Source: Clostridiales bacterium
GTDB taxonomy: Bacteria; Bacillota_E; Sulfobacillia; Sulfobacillales; JAIMBI01
Direction of reading: 5' to 3'
DNA: 8,167 nt
Assembly (NCBI GenBank): GCA_027318915.1
Contig: DAHVOH010000110.1
Location: 1-8,167, forward strand
Below are positions 1 through 6,555 of the stretch, piece after piece. A model generated the notes under the pieces. The model had not been told where the DNA came from. It saw only the letters and a list, made by a program, of their open reading frames with translations, and did not search any database. Both the position numbers and the translations under genes were made by a program. Within the stretch, counting starts at the first letter, position 1. The number at the start of each line of letters is the position of its first letter.

Positions 1-233
1 TCATGCTTAAGATGCGGCCAAGAAACGACCTTTCGCTAGGCCGGGCGACCTCATGGTCAAGAGATCCACCGGGGCTCTGGCGGCGGCCGCAGGCCCATGC
101 TCACCTCGTTGCCGGATCACGCCACGGCGTCGAGCCGACTTTCCTTGAGGATGGTGCGCCCTATGCGAGGGGGAGACCCGTTCCTCGCCTCGGCCGGCTT
201 ATGGCGGCGTGGCCGGCGAGAGCGTTTGGCGCA
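1..233. other. Left-edge stretch with no recognisable gene
   Basis: No supported gene lies here. The plus strand has a long open frame that runs on across the reverse complement of the amidotransferase gene, but its protein is a low-complexity arginine/proline/glycine mix typical of a shadow frame in GC-rich DNA. Minus-strand frames are broken by stops within tens of codons. The first bases could be the end of a neighbour on either strand, but too little is visible to say. A TTGACC box on the minus strand at 60-55 resembles a -35 element but has no good -10 partner. Confidence 0.5.
165..188 (-). terminator. Weak hairpin downstream of the amidotransferase gene
   Basis: A 6-bp inverted repeat (GCGAGG at 165-170 against CCTCGC at 183-188) contains an inner GGG/CCC pairing around a three-base loop. 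It begins 46 bases past the stop of the minus-strand C26 gene. No T-run follows on the minus strand, so it is at best an imperfect intrinsic terminator and could be chance in GC-rich DNA. Confidence 0.22.
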
Positions 234-1022
234 TCACGCGCCCGCCTGCCGATCGTTGGCCCGCCTAGGCGCCGACCGTGCCCTCGCTGTAAAAAGCGTC
301 GCCAGCGCATGCAGCTGCTGAGGATCGGCTCGAGCATCTTCCGGATGCCACTGCACGCCGAGACTGCCGCTTTCCGCATCTTCCATGGCCTCCACCAGGC
401 CGTCGGCGGCCCATGCCACGGCGACGAGACCCTGACCGAGCCGCGCCAGGCCCTGGTGATGCCCACTCTGGACCGTGGCGGCCGTGGCGCCGAGGGCGCG
501 GGCCAGATGGGAGTCGGGGTCAATCCGCACGGGATGCGGCACCATGAGCGGCCCGGGCAGGACCCCGCGGTGCACAACCGGGCCGTCCGGCAGCGATTGC
601 ACGAGCGTACCCCCGCGGGCCACATTCATCACCTGGAGACCCCGACAAATTCCGAAGACCGGAACCGCCGCCGCGAGAGCCGCGCGCGTGAGGGCGAGCT
701 CGAATCGGTCCACGATGCCGTCGATGCCCCACGTGGACTCATCCCGATCGCTCTCGCCGTACAGAGCGGGGTCGATGTCGCCACCCCCCAGCAGGACAAG
801 GCCCGCCCACTCGGTCGGCCAAGGGCCCTCCCATGGGGGGAGCTCATCGGCAGGAAGAACGGTTATCGCAGCACCGGCGTCCTCGAGCGCGGAGAGTGCC
901 CGATCGGTGAGATCTTGGGCCAGTTCCGACACGGCCGGGGGATAGTGACCCAAGTTGCGCCGGACCGGCACCGCAATGGGAATCTTGGCGGCACGTCGGT
1001 GAGTCGAAGACGCTTCGGCCAT
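234..1022 (-). CDS. Peptidase C26 / class I glutamine amidotransferase-like gamma-glutamyl hydrolase
   Basis: This 262-residue cytosolic protein belongs to the PuuD-like peptidase C26 family, whose members hydrolyse gamma-glutamyl bonds, for example gamma-glutamyl-GABA in putrescine breakdown. Visible landmarks in order are GGGDIDP at 79-85, the nucleophile elbow FGICRGLQ with Cys126, the family motif GHHQGL at 187-192 and GVQWHPE with the catalytic pair His226/Glu228. The triad is complete and the length is normal for the family (about 230-260). The ATG at 1022 is chosen because AAGGAG lies 9 bases upstream; an in-frame ATG at 1094 would fall upstream of the likely transcription start. No polyamine genes are next door, so the true substrate is not shown, and a gamma-glutamyl hydrolase acting on another compound is equally possible. 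Family assignment is firm, substrate is not. Confidence 0.9.
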   Translation of the reverse strand: MAEASSTHRRAAKIPIAVPVRRNLGHYPPAVSELAQDLTDRALSALEDAGAAITVLPADELPPWEGPWPTEWAGLVLLGGGDIDPALYGESDRDESTWGIDGIVDRFELALTRAALAAAVPVFGICRGLQVMNVARGGTLVQSLPDGPVVHRGVLPGPLMVPHPVRIDPDSHLARALGATAATVQSGHHQGLARLGQGLVAVAWAADGLVEAMEDAESGSLGVQWHPEDARADPQQLHALATLFTARARSAPRRANDRQAGA

Positions 1023-1079
1023 GAAGGCACGCTCCTTGTCCAAAGGTGAGGGGTGGGGGGCTCCCCGGCGATTACTCCG

Positions 1080-1106
1080 ATTGTAGCATCGCATCAGGAG
1101 TCACAA
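1080..1106 (-). promoter_or_regulatory. Probable sigma-A-type promoter of the C26 amidotransferase gene
   Basis: Read on the minus strand, a -35-like TTGTGA (1106-1101) and a -10-like TACAAT (1085-1080, five of six to consensus) are separated by 15 bases, slightly short of ideal. The predicted start near 1073 gives a leader of about 50 bases ending in the AAGGAG ribosome binding site. This supports independent transcription of the amidotransferase rather than only read-through from the permease. Confidence 0.5.
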
Positions 1107-1299
1107 CGGCCGGTGTGCCGACCACCAGGGCCCCGCGGCACCCCTTGGACCTTTCGCGCGACCACGCCGCGACTCCCGCCCAACTCCCGCACCGCGACGG
1201 GCCGTTCTCACGATGGCGCGCGCCCCTCGGGCCGTTGATGGGAAAGAAGGCGTACCCGGGTGTCGGAGATGGGCAAGTCGTTTGTGATCGGCGCGGGCG

Positions 1300-1336
1300 C
1301 CGCCCCACGCGCGTCCATCGCACGCGCGTGGCGCGG
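1300..1336. repeat. Perfect 9-bp inverted repeat, extendable hairpin
   Basis: CCACGCGCG (1305-1313) and CGCGCGTGG (1323-1331) are exact reverse complements around a 9-base loop. After one C/C mismatch four further pairs (1300-1303 with 1333-1336) extend the stem. No T-run follows on either strand, so it does not look like a standard terminator. The right arm touches a second inverted repeat (GCGGGT 1333-1338, ACCCGC 1355-1360), so the two stems would be adjacent or compete. Confidence 0.5.
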
Positions 1337-1430
1337 GTGTGGGGTTCGAGCCGGACCCGCCGCTGCCCGCCGTCCACCTGCATGGACCCGGGGCACGGTG
1401 CTCGGGATGCCCAAACGCCGGGCGGCTGAG

Positions 1431-1465
1431 CCGGTATGCGACATGTGCTCCGATGGGCATACCGG
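1431..1465. repeat. Perfect 9-bp inverted repeat with 17-base spacer
   Basis: CCGGTATGC (1431-1439) and GCATACCGG (1457-1465) are exact reverse complements. As a plus-strand RNA the stem would lengthen by G-U, A-U and G-U pairs at 1428-1430 with 1466-1468. It could be an RNA hairpin or a two-half-site operator, but no promoter is evident beside it. Confidence 0.5.
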
Positions 1466-1579
1466 TTTCGTGTTGTCGCCCGGCGTCCGGAAGGCCGAGG
1501 CTCCTATAACGGGGCGGGATCCGGCGCCGTCGCCTGGAGACCGATCGGGCCGGAGCGCCGGTGCCGGCCCGGGTTTCGA

Positions 1580-1607
1580 GACCGGACGGCGTGCCGCCAT
1601 CCCGGTC
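1580..1607 (-). terminator. Hairpin just after the permease stop, probable terminator or 3'-end stem
   Basis: On the minus strand the stem begins 5 bases after the permease stop codon. GACCGG (1607-1602) pairs with CCGGTC (1585-1580), and after a single bulged G, ATGGCG pairs with CGCCGT around a GCA loop. This gives about 12 pairs. No U-run follows, so termination may be inefficient or factor-dependent, and the stem may serve to stabilise the message end. Confidence 0.42.
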
Positions 1608-1612
1608 CGCGG

Positions 1613-2674
1613 TTACAGCAGAAAGTGCGCCAGCAGCGCCGTGACCAGGCCTATCACGGCCACCCAGGCGGCCAGACGCGCCAATTCGGCTTTGGAGACC
1701 GCCTGGCTCACCATGGCCATGGAGGGCAGGCTGATGGCCGGCAGCGTGATCATGAGCGCACCCGCGCCGCCCAAACCCAGCCCATAGGACATGAGCGTCT
1801 GCACGATGGGGATCTCGCCGGCCGTCGGAATGACAAAGAGCGTGCCCACCACCGCCAGAGCCACCACCAATAGCAGGCTGTGCCCGACGGCGGGGGTCAT
1901 GGTGGGGAAAAGCCACGCCCGCACCGCCCCCAGAATGCCCACGATGATGATGTACTCGGGCAGCAAACCCAACGACAGCCGGCCCAGCGTGCCGAAGAAC
2001 CGGCGAGCGGTGGGGCCGGCGTCGGGCTCGGCGTCGGCGTGAAGCTGCTCGGACACCGCTTTGGGCGTTTGGCCCTCACCCCAGCGGTTTCCGATGTAGA
2101 CACCGCCCGCGACCAGCACCAGGCCGACGCCGATGCGCAAGAGCGCCCAGCCCCAGCCCAGCACAAAACCCATGAAGACGATGGTGGCCGGATTCAAGAC
2201 GGGGTTACCGAGCCAATACCCGAAAACCGCCCCCGAAGAGACGTGCTGCTTTTTCAGACCGACGGTGATGGGGGCGGAACAGCAGGTGCACATCATCGAC
2301 GGCACCGCCGCCGCCACGGCCAGCGAGGCACTGCCCCAGCCGGCGCGACCCAGGAGGCGCACCAGCCATTGGCGGGGCAGCAGCGTTTGCACCCCGGCGC
2401 CGACCACCAAACCCACAACCAAAGCCACCCAGATGTCCCGGAAGTAGGCGAGGGTGTAGTCCCAGGCGGCGGCGATCCCGACCGCCGGCGCGCGAGCCGC
2501 CCGTCCGGTGACGATGGAGGCGCCCAGGGTGTGATGCGCCGAGACCGGGGCCAATTTCAAGAAATAGGGGTCCCACTTGGCGTAGAAGACGCCGGCGACC
2601 AACAGCACGACGAAGATGACGGCGGCCGCGCCCCACGCGGGACGTCGGCTCGAGACGGCGACCTCGGGCGGCAT
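1613..2674 (-). CDS. PF03773 (DUF318/ArsP-like) two-lobed membrane permease
   Basis: This 353-residue polytopic inner-membrane protein resembles the predicted-permease family that includes the organoarsenical exporter ArsP. Hydrophobic segments lie near 15-31, 80-97, 113-128, 145-160, 162-176, 180-195, 238-255, 264-282, 300-318 and 333-352, with a polar loop at 196-235. The first lobe holds VPSMMCTCCSAPITVGL (124-140), with Cys129, Cys131 and Cys132 where family members carry a Cys-x-Cys, followed by GNPVLNPATIVF (156-167). The second lobe has a matching IPTAGEIPIVQTLMSYGLG (282-300) without cysteines and an ALMITLPAISLPS stretch, consistent with an internal duplication. The ATG at 2674 has GAGG 6 bases upstream and AAGGGAG a little further; a longer in-frame extension past the divergent promoter region is polar and unlikely. 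No arsR, thioredoxin or metal-resistance gene is adjacent, so the substrate is unknown. Confidence 0.82.
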   Translation of the reverse strand: MPPEVAVSSRRPAWGAAAVIFVVLLVAGVFYAKWDPYFLKLAPVSAHHTLGASIVTGRAARAPAVGIAAAWDYTLAYFRDIWVALVVGLVVGAGVQTLLPRQWLVRLLGRAGWGSASLAVAAAVPSMMCTCCSAPITVGLKKQHVSSGAVFGYWLGNPVLNPATIVFMGFVLGWGWALLRIGVGLVLVAGGVYIGNRWGEGQTPKAVSEQLHADAEPDAGPTARRFFGTLGRLSLGLLPEYIIIVGILGAVRAWLFPTMTPAVGHSLLLVVALAVVGTLFVIPTAGEIPIVQTLMSYGLGLGGAGALMITLPAISLPSMAMVSQAVSKAELARLAAWVAVIGLVTALLAHFLL

Positions 2675-2723
2675 GCTTGACCTCGCTCCCTTTCCTGTGC
2701 GCCGCGCACGAATTGGAACCCGC

Positions 2724-2750
2724 CTTTTACGATACCGGGTCCACACCCAA
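2724..2750 (-). promoter_or_regulatory. Weak candidate promoter for the permease
   Basis: On the minus strand TTGGGT (2750-2745) and TAAAAG (2729-2724) are 15 bases apart, about 50 bases upstream of the permease start. Both hexamers are partial matches and the spacing is short. It is offered only because the permease must be transcribed from within this divergent gap and no better pair is seen. Confidence 0.22.
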
Positions 2751-2814
2751 CGGGCGGCCCTATGCGAAGTTTGCATGCCGTGGCGGACCGTGCGGAGGGC
2801 GGGCCGTCCGGGAC

Positions 2815-2826
2815 CCGGCATGCCGG
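2815..2826. repeat. 12-bp perfect palindrome in the divergent promoter region
   Basis: CCGGCATGCCGG is its own reverse complement. It lies 23 bases upstream of the predicted trpS -35 box and between the two divergent transcription units, a typical place for an operator. GCATGCCG also occurs at 2773-2780 and CGGCATGC at 2669-2676 over the permease start. A role as a regulator site is an inference; short GC-rich palindromes also arise by chance. Confidence 0.4.
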
Positions 2827-2849
2827 TTGGCAGGCGGCGAGGGCGCGGC

Positions 2850-2877
2850 TTGTGCGCGCCCGGAGGTCCGGTACACT
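2850..2877 (+). promoter_or_regulatory. Candidate promoter of trpS and possibly the downstream operon
   Basis: TTGTGC (2850-2855) and TACACT (2872-2877) are separated by 16 bases. The expected start near 2884 leaves a leader of about 28 bases before the TTG start at 2912. Such a short leader leaves no room for a T-box or tryptophan-type attenuator. Confidence 0.42.
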
Positions 2878-2911
2878 GAGGACGACGATATTGTCTTCGG
2901 GGGGCGCTGTC

Positions 2912-3892
<981 letters not shown>

Positions 3893-3963
3893 CGGCAGCG
3901 GGTGCCGGCGTCGCCCGGACCGTAGACGAGTGGCAGCGGCATCGGAGGCGGAAAGGACGCGCG

Positions 3964-4782
3964 ATGGCGGTTCGGGTGGACCTCGTGCAGGACCGGGCCT
4001 CGCCCCGCCGCCCGGGCGAAGGCGCGGGGCGGCCAGCGTCTCCGGTCGCGGGGGGATCCGGCGACGAGCCTCTGGGGCTCGTCCTCCTGGAGGCTGAGCG
4101 GGCCGAGACCGACTGGGTGGCGGCGCGGTTGGCGGCCCTGGCGGCCCGCAGCAGGCCGCTGGCCGCCACCGTCGCGCCGGGGGCGTCGGCCGGGCGTATG
4201 GCGTGGTCGCCGGTGGGATCCCCACGCCTCTCGGCGTGGCAGCGGCAGCTGTTTGAACAGCTCCGGCCCGGTCTCCACGGCGCGAGCCTCCCGAGCCCGT
4301 TGACCGGGGCGTCCCTTCCGGCGACGCTGAACGCGCTCGTCCTGGTGGAGGGCGTTGGCGCCCCCCGTCTCCTTGGCCGCTGGCGCTTGCGGGGTAAACG
4401 GGTCACGCCCGGCCTGGAGCGGGAAGACGTCTTCGAGGGCTTTGACGCGGCGCTGGCGCTCGGTCATTTTTTTCTGGCGCACGAGGTTCTGGAGGGATTG
4501 TGGCGCCGCGAGCATGACCGCGGGCAGCAGATCGCCATCTGGATCGCGGCGGCTTTCCATCACAACCAGCGCGGCAACCCGGTGGGCGTGCGGCGGCTGA
4601 TGGACAAAATTGCGGCGGCGGGCCCGCCGGTAGGGGACGAGCTGGGGAACCGAGTCCGCGAGTGGCAGCGGACGGCCGTCGCCGGTGCGCCGTTGGCGCC
4701 TTTGACCGGCAACGATCGACGGCTCATTAATGAAAGGCTGCTCGGCGCGGCGTGTGGCGCGAGCCCGCGCCGTTCACCCTAA
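3964..4782 (+). CDS. DUF309 protein with an unusual N-terminal half
   Basis: The 272-residue protein has two parts. Residues about 155-217 match DUF309, a small helical domain of unknown function common in Bacillota: FEGFDAALALGHFFLAHEVL, then EGLW (157-180), and QQIAIWIAAAFHHNQRGN (188-205), with His173, Glu174, His199 and His200 as prominent polar residues. DUF309 proteins are usually only about 100-180 residues and start near this domain. Here about 150 residues precede it, with a strand/helix pattern (LGLVLLEAE at 37-45, a helix at 49-62, PLAATVAPG at 65-73, a helix at 88-100, PLTG at 112-115, ALVLVEG at 124-130, then LLGRWRLRG). That pattern resembles a 2H phosphoesterase (2'-5' RNA ligase-like) fold lacking its HxT/S motifs. 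This is inference. The ATG has GGAAAGGA 6 bases upstream. The C-terminal tail (about 240-272) is not recognised. Confidence 0.75.
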   Translation: MAVRVDLVQDRASPRRPGEGAGRPASPVAGGSGDEPLGLVLLEAERAETDWVAARLAALAARSRPLAATVAPGASAGRMAWSPVGSPRLSAWQRQLFEQLRPGLHGASLPSPLTGASLPATLNALVLVEGVGAPRLLGRWRLRGKRVTPGLEREDVFEGFDAALALGHFFLAHEVLEGLWRREHDRGQQIAIWIAAAFHHNQRGNPVGVRRLMDKIAAAGPPVGDELGNRVREWQRTAVAGAPLAPLTGNDRRLINERLLGAACGASPRRSP

Positions 4783-4800
4783 GTCCGGGGGTGGGGCGGC

Positions 4801-5523
4801 ATGCGGGTGCGCATCGTCGAAGTGGTCCGGGCGGCCGCCATGCTCGGGGCGCTGGGTCTGTTGCTGTGGGCGCGCGGCCAAGCGAAGACGGCGCCGCCTG
4901 CCCCGGCCGGCGTCACCTGGCCGTGGATGTCCGGCGGCGTCTTGAATCCGCCGGCACGATGGTGGCCGGAGCCGTTTTCACGTCGGCGGGTGGCCGACCC
5001 CACGGTGCCGCTGGGCCAGGTGCTGGTGATGTCGCCCGGCGTGCAGGGGGCGGCGTACGGGCCTGCCCGGACGCCGCTTTGGCAGGAGCCGCCGTCGCCC
5101 GAAGTGCTGGCCGTCGGAACAGCGCATGTCCAGCTGTTGCAGGTGGGACGGCGGCGTTACGCTTATGTGCGGGTGTTGAGCATGACGGCGACAGCGTACA
5201 ACGGCAGCCGGTCCATGAACGGCCCCTGGGGAGCGGTGTCGGCGTGGACGGGCAAGCCGCTCGCGCCCGGGGACGTCGCGGTCGATCCGGCGGTGATTCC
5301 CTTGGGCACGCGGCTCTACATTTCCGGCTACGGGCCGGCGCTGGCCGACGACACCGGCGCGGCCATTGTCGGCGACCGAATTGATCTGTATTTCAATGAG
5401 CCATCCGGCCAGGTGTCGCGGTTCGGCATTCGAGTGGTCAAAGTGTATGTCTTGGCCAATGGGGCCGTTCCGAATCCGGTGGCCGGTCCACCCGATCCGG
5501 CGGGACTCGCGGGAGGGGGATGA
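4801..5523 (+). CDS. Exported 3D-domain (PF06725) cell-wall protein with worn G5-like segment
   Basis: This 240-residue protein is probably secreted or membrane-anchored and acts on peptidoglycan, like YabE/YocH/Rpf-related 3D proteins whose fold resembles the MltA lytic transglycosylase core. Residues 9-23 form a hydrophobic segment after Arg/Lys-poor but basic ends (an uncleaved anchor or signal peptide). Residues 66-107 (ending PSPEVLAVGT) resemble the tail of a G5 domain, shortened. The 3D domain spans about 126-218: MTATAYN (128-134), then the three aspartates Asp162 (VAVDP), Asp184 (ADDTG) and Asp195 (GDRIDLYF). All three are present, so activity is plausible. The start follows the DUF309 stop by 18 bases with a GGGGGTGGGG ribosome binding region. 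Its stop overlaps the next gene's start (ATGA), indicating translational coupling. A role in wall turnover is from family knowledge. Confidence 0.87.
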   Translation: MRVRIVEVVRAAAMLGALGLLLWARGQAKTAPPAPAGVTWPWMSGGVLNPPARWWPEPFSRRRVADPTVPLGQVLVMSPGVQGAAYGPARTPLWQEPPSPEVLAVGTAHVQLLQVGRRRYAYVRVLSMTATAYNGSRSMNGPWGAVSAWTGKPLAPGDVAVDPAVIPLGTRLYISGYGPALADDTGAAIVGDRIDLYFNEPSGQVSRFGIRVVKVYVLANGAVPNPVAGPPDPAGLAGGG

Positions 5524-6515
5524 CGGTGCGGGTTTTGATTACCCAGCCGATTGCCGAGACGGCGACGGAGAGACTGCGGCGGGACGTGGAGGTGAATCTC
5601 TGGCCCGGTCCCTATCCCATCCCGCCGGCCGCGCTCAGGGAAGCCGCGGAGGGGATGGACGGCCTGCTCACCATGTTGACCGACACGGTGGACGAGGACC
5701 TTCTGACGGCCCATCCGAAGATTCGTGCCGTCGCCAATATGGCCGTAGGGTACGACAATGTCGACGTGGCCGCGGCCACCCGGCTCGGGATTTGGGTCAC
5801 CCACACGCCGGATGTGCTCACCGAGGCCACCGCGCAGCTGACCTGGGCCCTCATCCTGGCGCTGACCCGCGGGTTGATCCCGGCCCGCCAAGCGCTTTTG
5901 GCGGGCGAGTGGCGTCACTGGGCCCCCGACGGGTTCCTGGGTCGGGAGCTTGGCGGTCGGGTCCTCGGGATTGTCGGCATGGGCCGCATCGGCCGGGCCG
6001 TGGCCGCCAAGGCGGGGGCGTTTGGCATGGCGGTGCTGGCCTTTGGCGACCCTCGCCGGGGCGACTGGCCGCGCGCGGAGGGGCGGGCGTTTTGGGAAGC
6101 GGTGGACGTGGTCAGCCTCCATGTCCCGCTGACGCCGCAAACCGCCGGCCTTGTCGGGCCGGCGGCGCTGGCCGCCATGCGGCCGGGGTCGTATCTCATC
6201 AACACCGCCCGGGGCGGTCTGGTCGACGAGGCGGCGCTCTTGGAAGCCTTGGACCGGGGCCGGCTGGCGGGAGCGGCGCTGGATGTGTTTGCCCACGAAC
6301 CGATCGACGGCCGCCATCCGTTGGCCCGGCATCCGCGGGTGCTGACCACGCCGCACATCGGATCGGCCACGGTGGAGACGCGCGAGCAAATGGCCCGGAT
6401 GGCCGCCGCGGATTTGCTGGAGGCGCTGGCCGGCCGCCGCCCGGCGCATGCCGTGAATAGTCCGCGCCGACTGCGCGGTCGTGTCGCCGATCAGGGAGAG
6501 GGAAACGGCCGGTGA
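5520..6515 (+). CDS. D-2-hydroxyacid dehydrogenase, glyoxylate/hydroxypyruvate reductase type
   Basis: This cytosolic NAD(P)H-dependent enzyme of 331 residues probably reduces glyoxylate or hydroxypyruvate to glycolate or D-glycerate. Features in order are VANMAVGYDNVDVAAATRLG (71-90), the dinucleotide motif GMGRIG (153-158), the substrate/catalytic Arg231 in NTARGGLVDE, Glu260 in DVFAHEP, and His279 in TPHIGSA. All three catalytic residues are in their usual order. After the second Rossmann strand (VLAFGDPRR, 172-180) the segment leading to DVVSLHVPLT is about six residues shorter than in archaeal GyaR, and Asp177 sits near where NADP-dependent relatives carry Arg, so cofactor preference is uncertain. 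The last 18 residues are an arginine/glycine-rich tail. Its ATG overlaps the stop of the 3D gene by 4 bases. Phosphoglycerate dehydrogenase is less likely because no ACT or intervening domain is present. Confidence 0.9.
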   Translation: MTVRVLITQPIAETATERLRRDVEVNLWPGPYPIPPAALREAAEGMDGLLTMLTDTVDEDLLTAHPKIRAVANMAVGYDNVDVAAATRLGIWVTHTPDVLTEATAQLTWALILALTRGLIPARQALLAGEWRHWAPDGFLGRELGGRVLGIVGMGRIGRAVAAKAGAFGMAVLAFGDPRRGDWPRAEGRAFWEAVDVVSLHVPLTPQTAGLVGPAALAAMRPGSYLINTARGGLVDEAALLEALDRGRLAGAALDVFAHEPIDGRHPLARHPRVLTTPHIGSATVETREQMARMAAADLLEALAGRRPAHAVNSPRRLRGRVADQGEGNGR

Positions 6516-6555
6516 ATGCCGAACCGTACGGAGGGAAGGGAACGGGGAGGCGGCC

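Larger units (their letters stand above)
1107..1579. other. Gene-free interval rich in inverted repeats
   Basis: About 470 bases separate the permease from the amidotransferase promoter. Open frames exist on both strands, but none gives a recognisable protein, has a decent ribosome binding site or stays clear of the flanking genes. Four or more inverted repeats occur: GTGCCG/CGGCAC (1115-1120 and 1136-1141), CCACGCGCG/CGCGCGTGG (1305-1331), GCGGGT/ACCCGC (1333-1360) and CCGGTATGC/GCATACCGG (1431-1465). It may be a long 3' untranslated region, a structured RNA, or the remains of a decayed gene. Confidence 0.5.

Noticed and set aside
1..4. Minus-strand ATG at 4-2 as the start of a further gene
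   Set aside because: Only one base of the following codon is in the window, and no ribosome binding site lies at a suitable distance.
3..1049. Long plus-strand open frame across the left end
   Set aside because: It lies antisense over the C26 gene, which has complete catalytic motifs. Its protein is arginine/proline-rich without recognisable features, a normal by-product of GC-rich coding DNA.
1340..1356. GGTTCGAGCC resembling a tRNA T-loop
   Set aside because: The five bases on each side of TTCGAGC do not pair as a T-stem, and no anticodon or acceptor stem could be found around it.
1260..1787. Plus-strand open frame in the permease/amidotransferase gap with a CDMC motif
   Set aside because: It runs into the 3' end of the permease gene in antisense, lacks a convincing ribosome binding site and has low-complexity composition. 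One CxxC pair is not enough.
2675..2911. T-box or tryptophan leader upstream of trpS
   Set aside because: No T-box core sequence, no run of Trp codons and no terminator/antiterminator pair are visible.
2762..2911. Longer TrpS starting at ATG 2762
   Set aside because: The extra 50 residues are not TrpS-like and would span the best promoter candidate. The TTG at 2912 gives the canonical short N-terminus.
3893..3963. Terminator between trpS and the DUF309 gene
   Set aside because: Only a 5-pair stem with a G-U pair and no T-run is present, too weak to call.
6481..6555. Upstream start for FabI at GTG 6481
   Set aside because: It overlaps the dehydrogenase gene and adds 25 residues absent from FabI proteins. 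ATG 6556 has a strong ribosome binding site and the standard MGxLxGK beginning.
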